Below, one piece after another: positions 29,396 to 44,900 of a stretch of DNA of 64,000 nt (the first letter of the stretch is position 1; each line of letters opens with the position of its first letter). Origin of the DNA: Glandiceps talaboti (lineage: Eukaryota; Hemichordata; Enteropneusta; Spengelidae); contig NC_135566.1 of NCBI RefSeq assembly GCF_964340395.1, positions 20,631,297 through 20,695,296 of the forward strand, in the 5' to 3' direction. A program made the translations under genes and the position numbers. The notes under the pieces were generated by a model. It searched no databases, was not told the origin of the DNA, and worked only from the letters and a program-made list of their open reading frames with translations.

Positions 29396-30287
29396 ACTGT
29401 ACAAGTGATGAAACTTACTAGTATTTTTTTATAATTCCTGATTTAAAGTAGATTATTTTGTAGAAAAAAAATCATTGTCAATAATATACAATTATTGTGT
29501 ACATTATCATCCATTCGATAGTACCCAGTCTTCAAAACATATCTTGTATATAGTTATAATAAGATTTGTTGTATGTCACAATTATGTTAAGTAAAAGGTA
29601 GGAAACAAGTAGTAGAGAGATTGAGTTTTCAATTTATGTATTGTTTAAGAAGACCGTTATTGTTCTATTTTACATTTTGTTTAAAATGTCATCTAAGACT
29701 TTTTATACTGTGTTATTGATAAGGTTGAGATACACATGACAACTCAACATCCTGAAAACACAGCTGTGCACAGTAATATGATGGGGGAGGGGGGGGGGCT
29801 GATGTCCACACAAGTGAATCTGTTCTTTGATATATGGTAGTGTGTATCCATTATGGCTTTACATAGGTACATGTACCAATAACATGGTATGCATGACCTC
29901 CTGTCTACCCTGTGGAGGTATTTGGTTGGTATGATGTAAGCGTAAGCTACAGAAAAAGCCTGGTAAAGAGTGCCAACCCTTGTGCAGGCACTAAATTGTG
30001 ATATTGCCCTCGCTGGCATGTGTTATTATTTAAATATATATTGTTTGTTTGTTTGTTTGTTTGTTTGTTTGTTTGTTTGTTTGACTTTATTTAAACCCGA
30101 TAAATTGTTGAGCCAAAGGCTCTTCTAACAAAATGTCGAGTAAGGGAAATTTACAATATGCATTAACATAACAGAAAAATAAATGATGACAAATTAAGAA
30201 GTGGGTAAAAAATAACACCAATAATAATTATGACTGACACACGAGGGTAGCACATCAAAAGAATTACATTTGATTTAAAAGTGAGAT
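29396..30287. other. Intergenic, with (GTTT)n at about 30038-30082
   Basis: No exon supported. The GTTT tract abuts the 3' end of the minus-strand retrotransposon fragment that follows and may be its tail (AAAC repeats on the minus strand). Confidence 0.4.
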
Positions 30288-30665
30288 TTACATTTCATTT
30301 TTAAAAGAATTCAAATTAGTAGATGTTCTAAGGTCCTTCGGGAGACTATTCCAGATTTTAACTCCATTGAAAACAAAACTTTTCTTAAATATCTGTGTAG
30401 AATGTTTAGGTATGTACAAATCATTCCTAGATGTTGATCTCGTACGATAACTATGTACACTCTCAACAGGTTTGAATATATTTAGATAGTCTGGCGCTAA
30501 ATTATTCAGTACTTTATACATTAAAACTGACTGATTAAAAGCAACCACTTCAAATGATTGAAAAGAGCGGAGCCTGTAAGAGTTCTTGCTATGCTACACG
30601 TTTTTGCAGTCTTTCTATCCACTAGAGTAATTGCCCCATACGGTTGAACAATAATCGAAATGTGG
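30083..30665 (-). mobile_element. Degenerate non-LTR reverse transcriptase C-terminal fragment
   Basis: Minus-strand frame 30548-30288 encodes VLMYKVLNNLAPDYLNIF, SYRTRS and FVFNGVKIWNSLPKDLR, the familiar C-terminal end of CR1/L2-like RT proteins. Upstream to 30665, HFDYCSTVWGNYSS is present but interrupted by stops. The 3' side ends in an AAAC-type simple repeat. It is a truncated copy unrelated in detail to the other fragments. Confidence 0.7.
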
Positions 30666-30860
30666 TAAGGGAGCCTTCAGTGTTAGTACAGGGGGCCGGA
30701 GGAATTGGGGCGTGGTCACATTTTACAAACCTGTTCTTGAGAGGGTCACATTTTGCATTACAATGTTTGGGCGAGGGTCACATTTTGCATTACAATGTTC
30801 GGGGGAGGGTCACATTTTGCATTACAATGTTCGGGGAGGGTCCCATTTTACAATCCGTAG
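30666..30860 (+). repeat. GGGAGCCTTCAGT dispersed repeat, copy 3, with internal approximately 35-bp tandem
   Basis: Begins AAGGGAGCCTTCAGT, and inside it GGTCACATTTTGCATTACAA is repeated three times with G-rich spacers. Directly joined to the 5' end of the minus-strand RT fragment. Confidence 0.7.
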
Positions 30861-33124
<2,264 letters not shown>

Positions 33125-35190
33125 AAAACTTAATAATAATAATAATTAATGGTTTATTAAAATTGTTCGTAGCAGTCAGAGACTGAATTGCGACAACTTC
33201 ACATAACTGATAAATTTAAAATATAGCAAACATTAAAACCTTTACATTTCATGTTGAGACAGAATTAAAATAACTTTACACAATTACAACTAACAAAAGG
33301 GCACGGCAACGGACACACACGAAGACACTAACCACTGAACCATTTAAAATGCTTCTAACAAGTGTGTTTGTCATCATTCCATAGTTTAATCATGTAAGGA
33401 ATTGCACTTTTAGCATATCTCTGTGTACGTATCCTAGGTAGAGATAGTTGCCGAGAATTACGTAATTCAAGGCCGATTTCATCGCTACGTTCCTTAGTAA
33501 GCCAGTCACTGTGTAATCTAGACTTTTTGAGTGATTTCGCAAAGTTTAAACATATATTATCGCGTCTCTGTTTTATATCTACAATTTTACATGTCTCAAG
33601 TGCCTGATGATATGATACATAGGCCATACCCAATATTATTCTACAAGCCCTTTTCTGAATACGTTCTAATGAATCGTGTTGCTTAACGGTTAACCCAGGA
33701 TGCCATACAGGTACAGCATATTCCAATAAAGGTCGAATGTACCCGATATAAATTGTGATCAGATCACTTCTACTAAGGCCAAATCTCTTAAGTGAACTCA
33801 GCAAAAACAAACGGCCACTCGCACGCCTTGTAATGTCACTGATATGTATATCCCATTTCATGGTTTTAGCCATTTTGACTCCAAGTATATTGAGCACATC
33901 TGTCGATACAAGTTCTTGTCCAGCAAGTTGCAAAGACGTTGATGGCGGAGGTTTCTTGACAAATGATACATCCATAGAATGGCATTTTGAAGGGTTGAGT
34001 GACATATTATTATCTTGTGACCACTTTTCAAATCGCTGCAGTTCAATTTGCATATTATTACAATCATTAACAGATGTATTCTCAATCATAGTCAAATCAT
34101 CAACATATTTAAGAGCTAACATGTTTCTATCTATTGATATACTCGCAGCGTCGTTGATCATGCATAGAAAAGTAGCTGGTCCTGTGAGTGTTCCTTGAGG
34201 AACTCCAGCACTTAAACAGTTCCACTCTGAGAAGGTGTCTTGATATTTCACACATTGGGTTCTACCAGAGAGAAAGTCGGAAATCCATGGAATGATTGAT
34301 GGCCTTGCGCCTATGTTTAATAGTTTAGGTATTGCAACATTGTGATCAACTCGATCAAAGGCTTTACTAAAATCGGTGACCACTACGCGTGTTAGACTTT
34401 TGGGGTTTTCAGCATGTTTTAATATGTTATCAACCAGTTTGACCAAATAATGAGTGGTAGAGTGGCCTTTACGACTACCGAATTGGTTTACGTCAATATT
34501 TGGTTGAATATCATCCATCAGCCATTCAATAATGAAAGACTCTGCAACTTTAGCGAAATGATCTGTCAATGATATCGGTCTTAGTTTGTTCCATATTGGG
34601 GGGTTAGTTTTGGGTATCGGTACAACTACTGCTTTCTTCCACTGAGGGGGAACAATCGCCTGTTTGAAGGAAGCATTAAGTATATCTGCTAAAGGTGAGC
34701 TGATTTCTAAAGCAAATTCACGAATGATCTTGGCTGGTATTCTGTCTGGGCCTCCTGCCTTCGTGTTACTGATCTTTGCTAGCTTCTTATAGACTTCCCA
34801 GGGGTATATATGTGGTATAGGTGAAGGTGCAGGGAGATATGCAGGTAAGTCCTTTGTTGAAAGTGGGTTTATATCAGCACTAATTGAGGTAAAATGATCA
34901 TTTATGTGATTGGCAACGCTTACAAAGTCATCTTTGTTGATATTGGGTGGTGGCGCTATGATCGGTTGAAGTTTCTGATTTGATGACATAACTCGTAATT
35001 GACGATACCACTGAGCAGGGTTTGATTTCTTAAATCTCTCCACTCTGTTTCTATAGTACTCGCGTTTATCCGCCTTAATAGCTCTTATCACTTTATTACG
35101 ATAAAATCTCCATAACGCTGGTCTTGATGGATCGAATACTTGTTGACGTCGACGAATAAGAGACTTAATATAGTACATGTATTTCTACTA
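33125..35190 (-). mobile_element. 5'-truncated non-LTR retrotransposon with intact RT reading frame
   Basis: The unit comprises the minus-strand RT reading frame, a 3' UTR of about 200 bp and a terminal TAA/ATT microsatellite (minus-strand TTATTATTATTA at about 33130-33148). No endonuclease domain is present upstream, so the insertion is 5'-truncated. The simple-repeat tail, lacking poly(A), points to the CR1/L2/Rex/jockey side of non-LTR elements. Confidence 0.8.
33355..35178 (-). CDS. Non-LTR retrotransposon reverse transcriptase, open 607 codons
   Basis: The frame runs from ATG at 35178 to a stop at 33355. Fingers: KLAKISNTKAGGPDRIPAKI (about 130-150) and WKKAVVVPIPK. Palm motif A is VVVTDFSKAFDRVDH, motif B is AGVPQGTLTGP and the catalytic motif C is LKYVDDLTMI. 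The thumb and C-terminal part carry NILGVKM, YIRPLLEYAVPVWHPGL and LERIQKRACRIILG. All three catalytic aspartates are present and no stop or frameshift occurs, so the copy is young or its protein part is preserved. The first residues (FYRNKVIRAIKADKREYY) are the usual linker after the endonuclease, and the endonuclease itself is missing. It reverse-transcribes its own RNA in the family model. This copy is probably dead for lack of a 5' end. Confidence 0.9.
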   Translation of the reverse strand: MYYIKSLIRRRQQVFDPSRPALWRFYRNKVIRAIKADKREYYRNRVERFKKSNPAQWYRQLRVMSSNQKLQPIIAPPPNINKDDFVSVANHINDHFTSISADINPLSTKDLPAYLPAPSPIPHIYPWEVYKKLAKISNTKAGGPDRIPAKIIREFALEISSPLADILNASFKQAIVPPQWKKAVVVPIPKTNPPIWNKLRPISLTDHFAKVAESFIIEWLMDDIQPNIDVNQFGSRKGHSTTHYLVKLVDNILKHAENPKSLTRVVVTDFSKAFDRVDHNVAIPKLLNIGARPSIIPWISDFLSGRTQCVKYQDTFSEWNCLSAGVPQGTLTGPATFLCMINDAASISIDRNMLALKYVDDLTMIENTSVNDCNNMQIELQRFEKWSQDNNMSLNPSKCHSMDVSFVKKPPPSTSLQLAGQELVSTDVLNILGVKMAKTMKWDIHISDITRRASGRLFLLSSLKRFGLSRSDLITIYIGYIRPLLEYAVPVWHPGLTVKQHDSLERIQKRACRIILGMAYVSYHQALETCKIVDIKQRRDNICLNFAKSLKKSRLHSDWLTKERSDEIGLELRNSRQLSLPRIRTQRYAKSAIPYMIKLWNDDKHTC

Positions 35191-35972
35191 TTAAATTTAA
35201 AACCACATTACTTGTAAATAGCTAATGGCTGTTGCAATCAAAGTTTAATTTCTATTGATCCTCAAATCTGATTACATGATGACAACGGTAGTGATCTCAT
35301 AGTTCTGCTGTATAGATTTGAAAATTAAGTATGTCATTACTACTTGGCTCAAAGCCACGAATATGTTTGAAATACACTTTAAATGTACCTCATGTACAGT
35401 GTACATGTACATGTATGTGTGTTTCAAGTTACAAGTGTGGGCTTTAGTACTAGTAGCAAGTTGATAGAGACTTCTGTCGCACAGGAAAAGTACATGTATC
35501 TGGTGAGATGCAGAAAGTTTTTTTCTGGAGTTTTAGATAAAAGAAGTACCTTAATGTCCTAATCCCCACCAGGTGGGAAGGATCTCTTACCCCCACCCCC
35601 ACCCCCTTAAACTGTAAAACTTAAATGTATAAGTATATGATTTATGTATTGGTGTACTATATATTATACAAACAAACCAGTTGGAGGAAATTCATTTCTT
35701 ATAAGGAAACAAACTATTGTATTGTATTGTATTGTATTGTATTGTATTGTATTGTATTGTATTGTATTGTATTGTATTCATTATTGATGTTTGTTTATTC
35801 ACAGACTTTACAAGAACTTACATGTAGAAGAATGAAACCAGGTGTTTTTATGTGTTTTGAACACTAACTCAAAGGGCTTGCCACAGAAAACTACACTGAT
35901 AAAAGATTTGAAATGCTTAAAAAGTGATTTTGTGGACAACTCTCTGCATACAAGCAGTGTTAGTGTGCCAAG
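35191..35972 (+). promoter_or_regulatory. 5' UTR/upstream region of the SAM-SAM-RA gene with (TATTG)n
   Basis: Contains 13 or so TATTG pentamers at about 35713-35779. Soon after comes a splice-acceptor-like TTGTTTATTCACAG at 35791-35804, so a non-coding exon may begin at 35805 and run into the coding exon. Several in-frame upstream stops precede ATG 35973. The true promoter could be here or further upstream. Confidence 0.35.
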
Positions 35973-38900
35973 ATGCCGTTCTTTGGAAAGAAAAAGAAAA
36001 AGAAGAAGCCCGAGCCTCCTCAGAGGGCAAATACCACAAGACTTAGTACCATTGATAACATTTATGAAACATCAGTACCTATTTCAAGCTCTAAGAGAAA
36101 AGGACAAACTTACATGGTTTCCGCTCAACCACAAAGTGTACATAGCAATAGCAATAATACCTCAGCAGCACGTGCCAGTAATAATTCACAAGTGCCAATA
36201 GCATCTCATAACAGATCATCTTCAAAGAAATCAGCTCCACCACCACCACCGAGAACAGTCAGCAATGAATTTGATGATTCAAGTTTAGCTGCAGGAAACC
36301 ATAATGCAGCATCAACTGTTGTTTTCAATGATTACTATGATGGATCAGTGAGTTCACAGAATGTGAATGGGGATGATGACATGCCAGATGAGGATGATTT
36401 TGATGTTAATCCTTGGCAGATCACCCCTGTGGAAGAATGGAATGATCAAGATGTCATTGACTGGTTACAAGCAGTAAAGTTGGATTATTTTGTTGTTATT
36501 TTTGAAGGCAAGTAAACTAATTATATTTGAACATGCTGTACAGTTTGTGTTAGAACTCAGATGAAGTGAAGTAAATTGTGACATTACGGTTTAGGGATGT
36601 AAAATTGATAAATCATTACCCTACCGACCCAAATTTTCAGCTCCGACATCGAATATTAAAAAAATTATTTTCGCCTGCCTCTAATACATGTATTTTGTGA
36701 AACAACACCCTTTGGCAAGAATAAGCAAGTGTCTGGACTGTTGGCGTCTTATACAGTCATGGCAGTGATGACTACACTAGTTCACAAATAGAGATTTTCT
36801 TTCATGATGGGGGGGGGGGGGGGGGGGGGGTGCTGAGAACATGCCAATTGTGTAGAAAAGCTGGCAAAGGGCTTGTTATCAGGAATCTAATAAAAAGAAA
36901 ATAGAGAGGAGGAAAAGAAGAAGCAGAGAAACATGAAGATGATAATTTTTGGATTTTTTAAAACTTTTTTTTTAAATAATCAACCAACTGACCCATACAT
37001 TGTAGTTGCCATTAAAAAGTAATGAGAAACATACATGTATAAAAAAAATAGGCTCGCCCTTAAGTTAGACCAGTATAAAATTTAGATCATATTAAAGGCT
37101 GGACCTACTCACTGTACTTGATTAAAATGTGATTTTGTACCCATATAAAGTACGAAAACAAATGTATGTACAACCTTTAAAAATACAGCAATACACAATT
37201 ATTGATTACATGTACATTGTGTCTAATTAAAATACTGTAATAAGCAGTTAATCTCATTCTACATTAGCTTAATATGATATCACCAACGACATTGAATTAA
37301 AATTATATATGTACCTTCCTGTCAGTCATGATTCTGTTCAATTGTTAACTGTTTGTTATTGAACTTGTAGTGGTACACAATAATTACCAGTGATCTTGAT
37401 TTCAGGTTGTGGTATTGATGGTGACTACCTCCTCCAGGTAACAGAAAATGATCTAAGTAAGTTATTTCAATTTACCATCATCAAAGAGCTTTTAGTTCAG
37501 ACATGTATTGAAAAAGAAAACAGAGACTCATTGTATTATTACATGTACAAATGTAGTGATTTTCAAGCAAGGTACAATGTAAGTGGAATGATATTGTCAG
37601 GAACAACCTAAAGGTTCCAAAGAACTCCATACATCACTGAGATTTGACACAAGGAGCACAAAGTTTTGTAGCCAAAGTATTGATTCCATTACGTACAATA
37701 GATACTTCTGGTAAACACTTCTGTCAGATGCTTACATTGTGATAGTAGAAAAACTGTGTTTTCAGTCAGTTGTATTTATAAATGTAGACATGACATTATC
37801 GTTTGTACATTGATTGTGAAATGTCATTTTAGGAGATATGAAACAAGTCCAAGAATTTAGTTTTGTAGAATGAAAAAATGTCCGTATGAGACCTGCACAA
37901 GGTGTAACTTGGACTTCTGTTTCAAACAACCAAAGATACATTCACTAAAAATTGGTCAATTTCTTATAAAAAGACAATGTATACAATGGTCAATATATAT
38001 CTGTAGGTAATGTAGGGACAAGTTTAAATCTTGACCAAAACCTTGGTTTTAAATCTGTCATCATTTTTAAACTGCACTACATGTAATTGTAACTGGAGTA
38101 TCATTTTTCGATCAGACAACCACATTCACTGAAAATTGTTAAAATACCAATAATTACATGTAGATATTGTCAATAACTATTAATCCTAATCTAAACTGGG
38201 TTTTTAAGTTAAATTGTCATCATGTAATTTGATTCTCTATATCCTGACATCTCTATGTTTGATTCTCTATATCCTGACATCTCTATATTTGATTCTCTAT
38301 ATCCTGACATCTCTATATTTGATTCTCTATATCCTGACATCTCTATGTTTGATTCTCTATATCTTGACATCTCTATGTTTGATTCTCTATATCCTGACAT
38401 CTCTATGTTTGATTCTCTACATGTATATCCTGACATCTATGTTTGATTCTCTATATCCTGACATCTCTATGTTTGATTCTCTATATCCTGACATCTCTAT
38501 GTTTGATTCTCTATATCCTGACATCTCTATGTTTGATTCTCTATATCCTGACATCTCTATATTTGATTCTCTATATCCTGACATCTCTATGTTTGATTCT
38601 CTATATCCTGACATCTCTATGTTTGATTCTCTATATCTTGACATCTCTATGTTTGATTCTCTATATCTTGACATCTCTATGTTTGATTCTCTATATCCTG
38701 ACATCTCTATGTTTGATTCTCTACATGTATATCCTGACATCTATGTTTGATTCTCTATATCCTGACATCTCTATGTTTGATTCTCTATATCCTGACATCT
38801 CTATATTTGATTCTCTATATCCTGACATCTCTATATTTGATTCTCTATATCCTGACATCTCTATATTTGATTCTCTATATCCTGACATCTCTATGTTTGA

Positions 38901-41900
38901 TTCTCTATATCCTGACATCTCTATGTTTGATTCTCTATATCCTGACATCTCTATATTTGATTCTCTATATCCTGACATCTCTATGTTTGATTCTCTATAT
39001 CCTGACATCTCTATGTTTGATTCTCTATATCCTGACATCTCTATGTTTGATTCTCTATATCCTGACATCTCTATATTTGATTCTCTATATCCTGACATCT
39101 CTATATTTGATTCTCTATATCCTGACATCTCTATATTTGATTCTCTATATCCTGACATCTCTATATTTGATTCTCTATATCCTGACATCTCTGTTTGATT
39201 CTCTATATCTTGACATCTCTATGTTTGATTCTCTATATCCTGACATCTCTATGTTTGATTCTCTATATCCTGACATCTCTATGTTTGATTCTCTATATCC
39301 TGACATCTCTATGTTTGATTCTCTATATCCTGACATCTCTATGTTTGATTCTCTATATCCTGACATCTCTATGTTTGATTCTCTATATCCTGACATCTCT
39401 ATATTTGATTCTCTATATCCTGACATCTCTATGTTTGATTCTCTATATCCTGACATCTCTATGTTTGATTCTCTATATCCTGACATCTCTATGTTTGATT
39501 CTCTATATCCTGACATCTCTATGTTTGATTCTCTATATCCTGACATCTCTATATTTGATTCTCTATATCCTGACATCTCTATGTTTGATTCTCTATATCC
39601 TGACATCTCTATGTTTGATTCTCTATATCCTGACATCTCTATATTTGATTCTCTATATCTTGACATCTCTATGTTTGATTCTCTATATCCTGACATCTCT
39701 ATGTTTGATTCTCTATATCCTGACATCTCTATATTTGATTCTCTATATCCTGACATCTCTTTGTTTGATTCTCTATATCCTGACATCTCTATGTTTGATT
39801 CTCTATATCCTGACATCTCTATGTTTGATTCTCTACATGTATATCCTGACATCTCTATATTTGATTCTCTATATCCTGACATCTCTATGTTTGATTCTCT
39901 ACATGTATATCCTGACATCTCTGTTTGATTCTCTATATCCTGACATCTCTATGTTTGATTCTCTATATCCTGACATCTCTATGTTTGATTCTCTATATCC
40001 TGACATCTCTATGTTTGATTCTCTATATCCTGACATCTCTATGTTTGATTCTCTATATCCTGACATCTCTATGTTTGATTCTCTATATCCTGACATCTCT
40101 ATGTTTGATTCTCTATATCCTGACATCTCTATGTTTGATTCTCTACATGTATATCCTGACATCTCTATATTTGATTCTCTATATCCTGACATCTCTATAT
40201 TTGATTCTCTATATCCTGACATCTCTATATTTGATTCTCTATATCCTGACATCTCTATGTTTGATTCTCTATATCCTGACATCTCTATGTTTGATTCTCT
40301 ATATCCTGACATCTCTATATTTGATTCTCTATATCCTGACATCTCTATGTTTGATTCTCTATATCCTGACATCTCTATGTTTGATTCTCTATATCCTGAC
40401 ATCTCTATGTTTGATTCTCTATATCCTGACATCTCTATATTTGATTCTCTATATCCTGACATCTCTATGTTTGATTCTCTATATCCTGACATCTCTATAT
40501 TTGATTCTCTATATCCTGACATCTCTATGTTTGATTCTCTACATGTATATCCTGACATCTCTATATTTGATTCTCTATATCCTGACATCTCTATGTTTGA
40601 TTCTCTACATGTATATCCTGACATCTCTATATTTGATTCTCTATATCCTGACATCTCTATATTTGATTCTCTATATCCTGACATCTCTATGTTTGATTCT
40701 CTATATCCTGACATCTCTATGTTTGATTCTCTATATCCTGACATCTCTATATTTGATTCTCTATATCCTGACATCTCTATATTTGATTCTCTATATCCTG
40801 ACATCTCTATATTTGATTCTCTATATCCTGACATCTCTATGTTTGATTCTCTATATCCTGACATCTCTATGTTTGATTCTCTATATCCTGACATCTCTAT
40901 ATTTGATTCTCTATATCCTGACATCTCTATGTTTGATTCTCTATATCCTGACATCTCTATGTTTGATTCTCTATATCCTGACATCTCTATGTTTGATTCT
41001 CTATATCCTGACATCTCTATATTTGATTCTCTATATCCTGACATCTCTATGTTTGATTCTCTATATCCTGACATCTCTATATTTGATTCTCTATATCCTG
41101 ACATCTCTATGTTTGATTCTCTACATGTATATCCTGACATCTCTATATTTGATTCTCTATATCCTGACATCTCTATGTTTGATTCTCTACATGTATATCC
41201 TGACATCTCTATATTTGATTCTCTATATCCTGACATCTCTATATTTGATTCTCTATATCCTGACATCTCTATGTTTGATTCTCTATATCCTGACATCTCT
41301 ATGTTTGATTCTCTATATCCTGACATCTCTATATTTGATTCTCTATATCCTGACATCTCTATGTTTGATTCTCTATATCCTGACATCTCTATATTTGATT
41401 CTCTATATCCTGACATCTCTATGTTTGATTCTCTATATCCTGACATCTCTATATTTGATTCTCTATATCCTGACATCTCTATATTTGATTCTCTACATGT
41501 ATATCCTGACATCTCTATATTTGATTCTCTATATCCTGACATCTCTATATTTGATTCTCTATATCCTGACATCTCTATGTTTGATTCTCTATATCCTGAC
41601 ATCTCTATATTTGATTCTCTATATCCTGACATCTCTATATTTGATTCTCTATATCCTGACATCTCTATGTTTGATTCTCTATATCCTGACATCTCTATAT
41701 TTGATTCTCTATATCCTGACATCTCTATGTTTGATTCTCTATATCCTGACATCTCTATATTTGATTCTCTATATCCTGACATCTCTATGTTTGATTCTCT
41801 ATATCCTGACATCTCTATGTTTGATTCTCTATATCCTGACATCTCTATATTTGATTCTCTATATCCTGACATCTCTATGTTTGATTCTCTATATCCTGAC

Positions 41901-44900
41901 ATCTCTATATTTGATTCTCTATATCCTGACATCTCTATGTTTGATTCTCTATATCCTGACATCTCTATATTTGATTCTCTATATCCTGACATCTCTATGT
42001 TTGATTCTCTATATCCTGACATCTCTATGTTTGATTCTCTATATCCTGACATCTCTATGTTTGATTCTCTACATGTATATCCTGACATCTCTATATTTGA
42101 TTCTCTATATCCTGACATCTCTATGTTTGATTCTCTACATGTATATCCTGACATCTCTATATTTGATTCTCTATATCCTGACATCTCTATGTTTGATTCT
42201 CTATATCCTGACATCTCTATATTTGATTCTCTATATCCTGACATCTCTATATTTGATTCTCTATATCCTGACATCTCTATGTTTGATTCTCTATATCCTG
42301 ACATCTCTATGTTTGAACTGTTTTGTAGTTGAATTAGATATTGAGGAAGAAGATGTAAGGAAGAAGTTTATGGTAGAGGTGGAGAAACTTAAGAAAAGAC
42401 CAAAGTCACAACCTGTGCTGAAATTACAGGTAAGAATTTTTTTTTAAATATGTTAAATGATCATAAGTTTATAACATGTCTTTTGTTTCCCTGAATTATG
42501 CATTGGATTGCTTGGAAATATACACAAGTCATGTACATGTAGATTACATAGATGTTGTCATGACTCCATTCAAATGTACATATTGTTTTATTTGTTTTGT
42601 ATCTGGTGAATAAATCAATTCAGTTTACATTGTTAAACTTTCTCCATGTGAATACCTCTAAGAACAAACTCACTTAAAACTGGTAATATGACAGAACTCC
42701 ATGACACTAGTACAAAGTGTTGTTAACTCGGGGGACTTGTACAAGTGCTTTGCAGCGTTCTCTGTGACCGTACACTCATCAAAGTGCAGTGCAGCAACAA
42801 CAAAAAATGCAATACCCCTGGAAGTCTGCCGGAATGGGGTTATTATTAATACATATGCTAATCTGAAAGAGCAAATTTCTGTAAAAATTATACTATGCAA
42901 TCGCTTGCTTTCGTGTACAGTGAACCATTATGACATCATTTCCATATCATTTGCATGTGTAGGTATACAGTAATGTTTTTGGTATTGCACTGCAGTTCAA
43001 ATACTGCTAGTATGTGCGTGCACTGGTGCAAGTAATCTCTGGTACTTATAATAACTTTTATGTAATGATGGGAATGTATGGTTTAAATTGAAGGAACAAC
43101 ATTCTGTGAAAAGGAAAGCATTGGAAGAAGAATTGAATAGTAAAGTATCTGGAGAGTTAGAGGAACTTTTAAAACTACAAGAGGATCAAGAATGTAGAAT
43201 AGATGCCAGTATTGCCAAATTAAAGGAAGAACAAAAACTGACTGATGAATTAATCTCACATAATCAGAAGTCTATTCAACAAAGTCCACAAAAAGTCAAC
43301 TCTCCATCTTTGAATTCTACTGCAACAAGTGACCAGACTGAAAGTGGGCTAGGAAGAAGTGGTAATATGCCCTAAATTATTTGTTAAGGGTGAAATGTAC
43401 CTCGGGGACAAAGTTGCCTGAAAATCAAACTTTGCCATATGAAAGCTTGTTCCTGTTGTTTTTGAAATAATAAAACCTAATAAAAGAGATTAGGGGGTTC
43501 ACTGTCTCTTGTTTTCAAGGAAATTGTCACTTCTATTTTCCCTATAGAGTTAACTGAATATTTCGGCTATATTGGATTCTGAAATGACTAAACTTTGATA
43601 TCATTCTGACCTCTATTTCAAAATTTGCACAGTGACCCCAGATTTTTTAAATTAATTTTTACTGAAAATCTTTTAGCATTTTCTTGAAAAAAGTAACACC
43701 GAAAGTTAAATAGTTTATTTCCGAGGTACATTCTCCATTAATGTGTTTATTTATTTTTATTTTTTGTGTTATTTATTTTTATTTTTTCGTGATGTACACA
43801 TGTATGTTTGTGTTAGTATGTTTACCTTTTTTTTTAAATTCCAGAATTCCACATTAATGTTATCTTACCAGTGGACTAATATGACAATCTTATGATGCAA
43901 GAGTGCAAGTGTGGCGTATGTGGGGTATTTGCATGAGTGCTTGCAATGTTTTCTATGGCAGTACTTTCCCGGGTGTAGTGAGTGAAAGTGCAGCAGAAAA
44001 CTCTGCAAGCATCAGTACAAATAGCCCTGAATACCCACACTGGCACTCACACAGCATAGGGTTGTGTTATTGTTTATCCAAAACAACAAATTTCCATTAA
44101 AATAACTTTTGTGTAGAACGAACAGATGTGTCCTCATTTACTTATTATTTACATGCCAATATGCAATAATGTTTTCGGTAGTGCAAATACCACTAGTATG
44201 CATGTGCAACAGTGCAAGCAATCTCTGGTACATGTAGAGTGTGTAATAATAGCATAGTTATTTTGTTCAGAGTTAACTTTATCTATAGGCCTGTCCAATA
44301 GCTGCTTTCCTCACCTACATTGTAGTGTTTCAAGTGACACAAGCTGAGTTCATCAATTTTTTTATTCATTGAAACCAATTTATATGAAGCCTTGGTAAAA
44401 CTATTCAAATGCATGTCTTCTATGACTTACATGTAATTGTGTTCTGGCATTGTTAGAATCATTGATTGCATAATGGGAATATCTTCAGTATTTATTACAT
44501 TGAGTAATACTGAAGTAAAGCACTTTCTTTATGTGATGTGCTACACTTGTACATGTATAGCATTCATATCAAGTGGAAAAGTTTACTTTTTCAATTGGTT
44601 TATTTACATGCCTGGCATGTTGCCTTTCTTATGTGGTCAATTAGCAAATGATAGAGTATACTTTTACACTTGATATGGAAGCTATAAATGATTGTGGTAC
44701 ATACAGAAAACACTTTACTTTCTTGGTGCTATGGGTTGTATATGTATAAAGAATTACATCATTGGATGCTTATAAAATTATATCTAAATACCAGGCTTGA
44801 ATTCAGTCAATTGCAAGTGATGGTTACTATTAAGTGTGCTTCAGTAAATAGAATACTACAAGTACCTTTTGAATACATAGTAACAATTATGTCCAAAAAT

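Noticed and set aside
38227-42316. CRISPR-like array
   Set aside because: Units are contiguous with no unique spacers, and the genome is eukaryotic.
38214-42447. Overlapping open frames of 251 to 1045 codons on both strands over the 30-bp array
   Set aside because: The period is a multiple of three and the unit lacks stops in several frames on both strands, and the array sits wholly in an intron between two phase-matched SAM exons.
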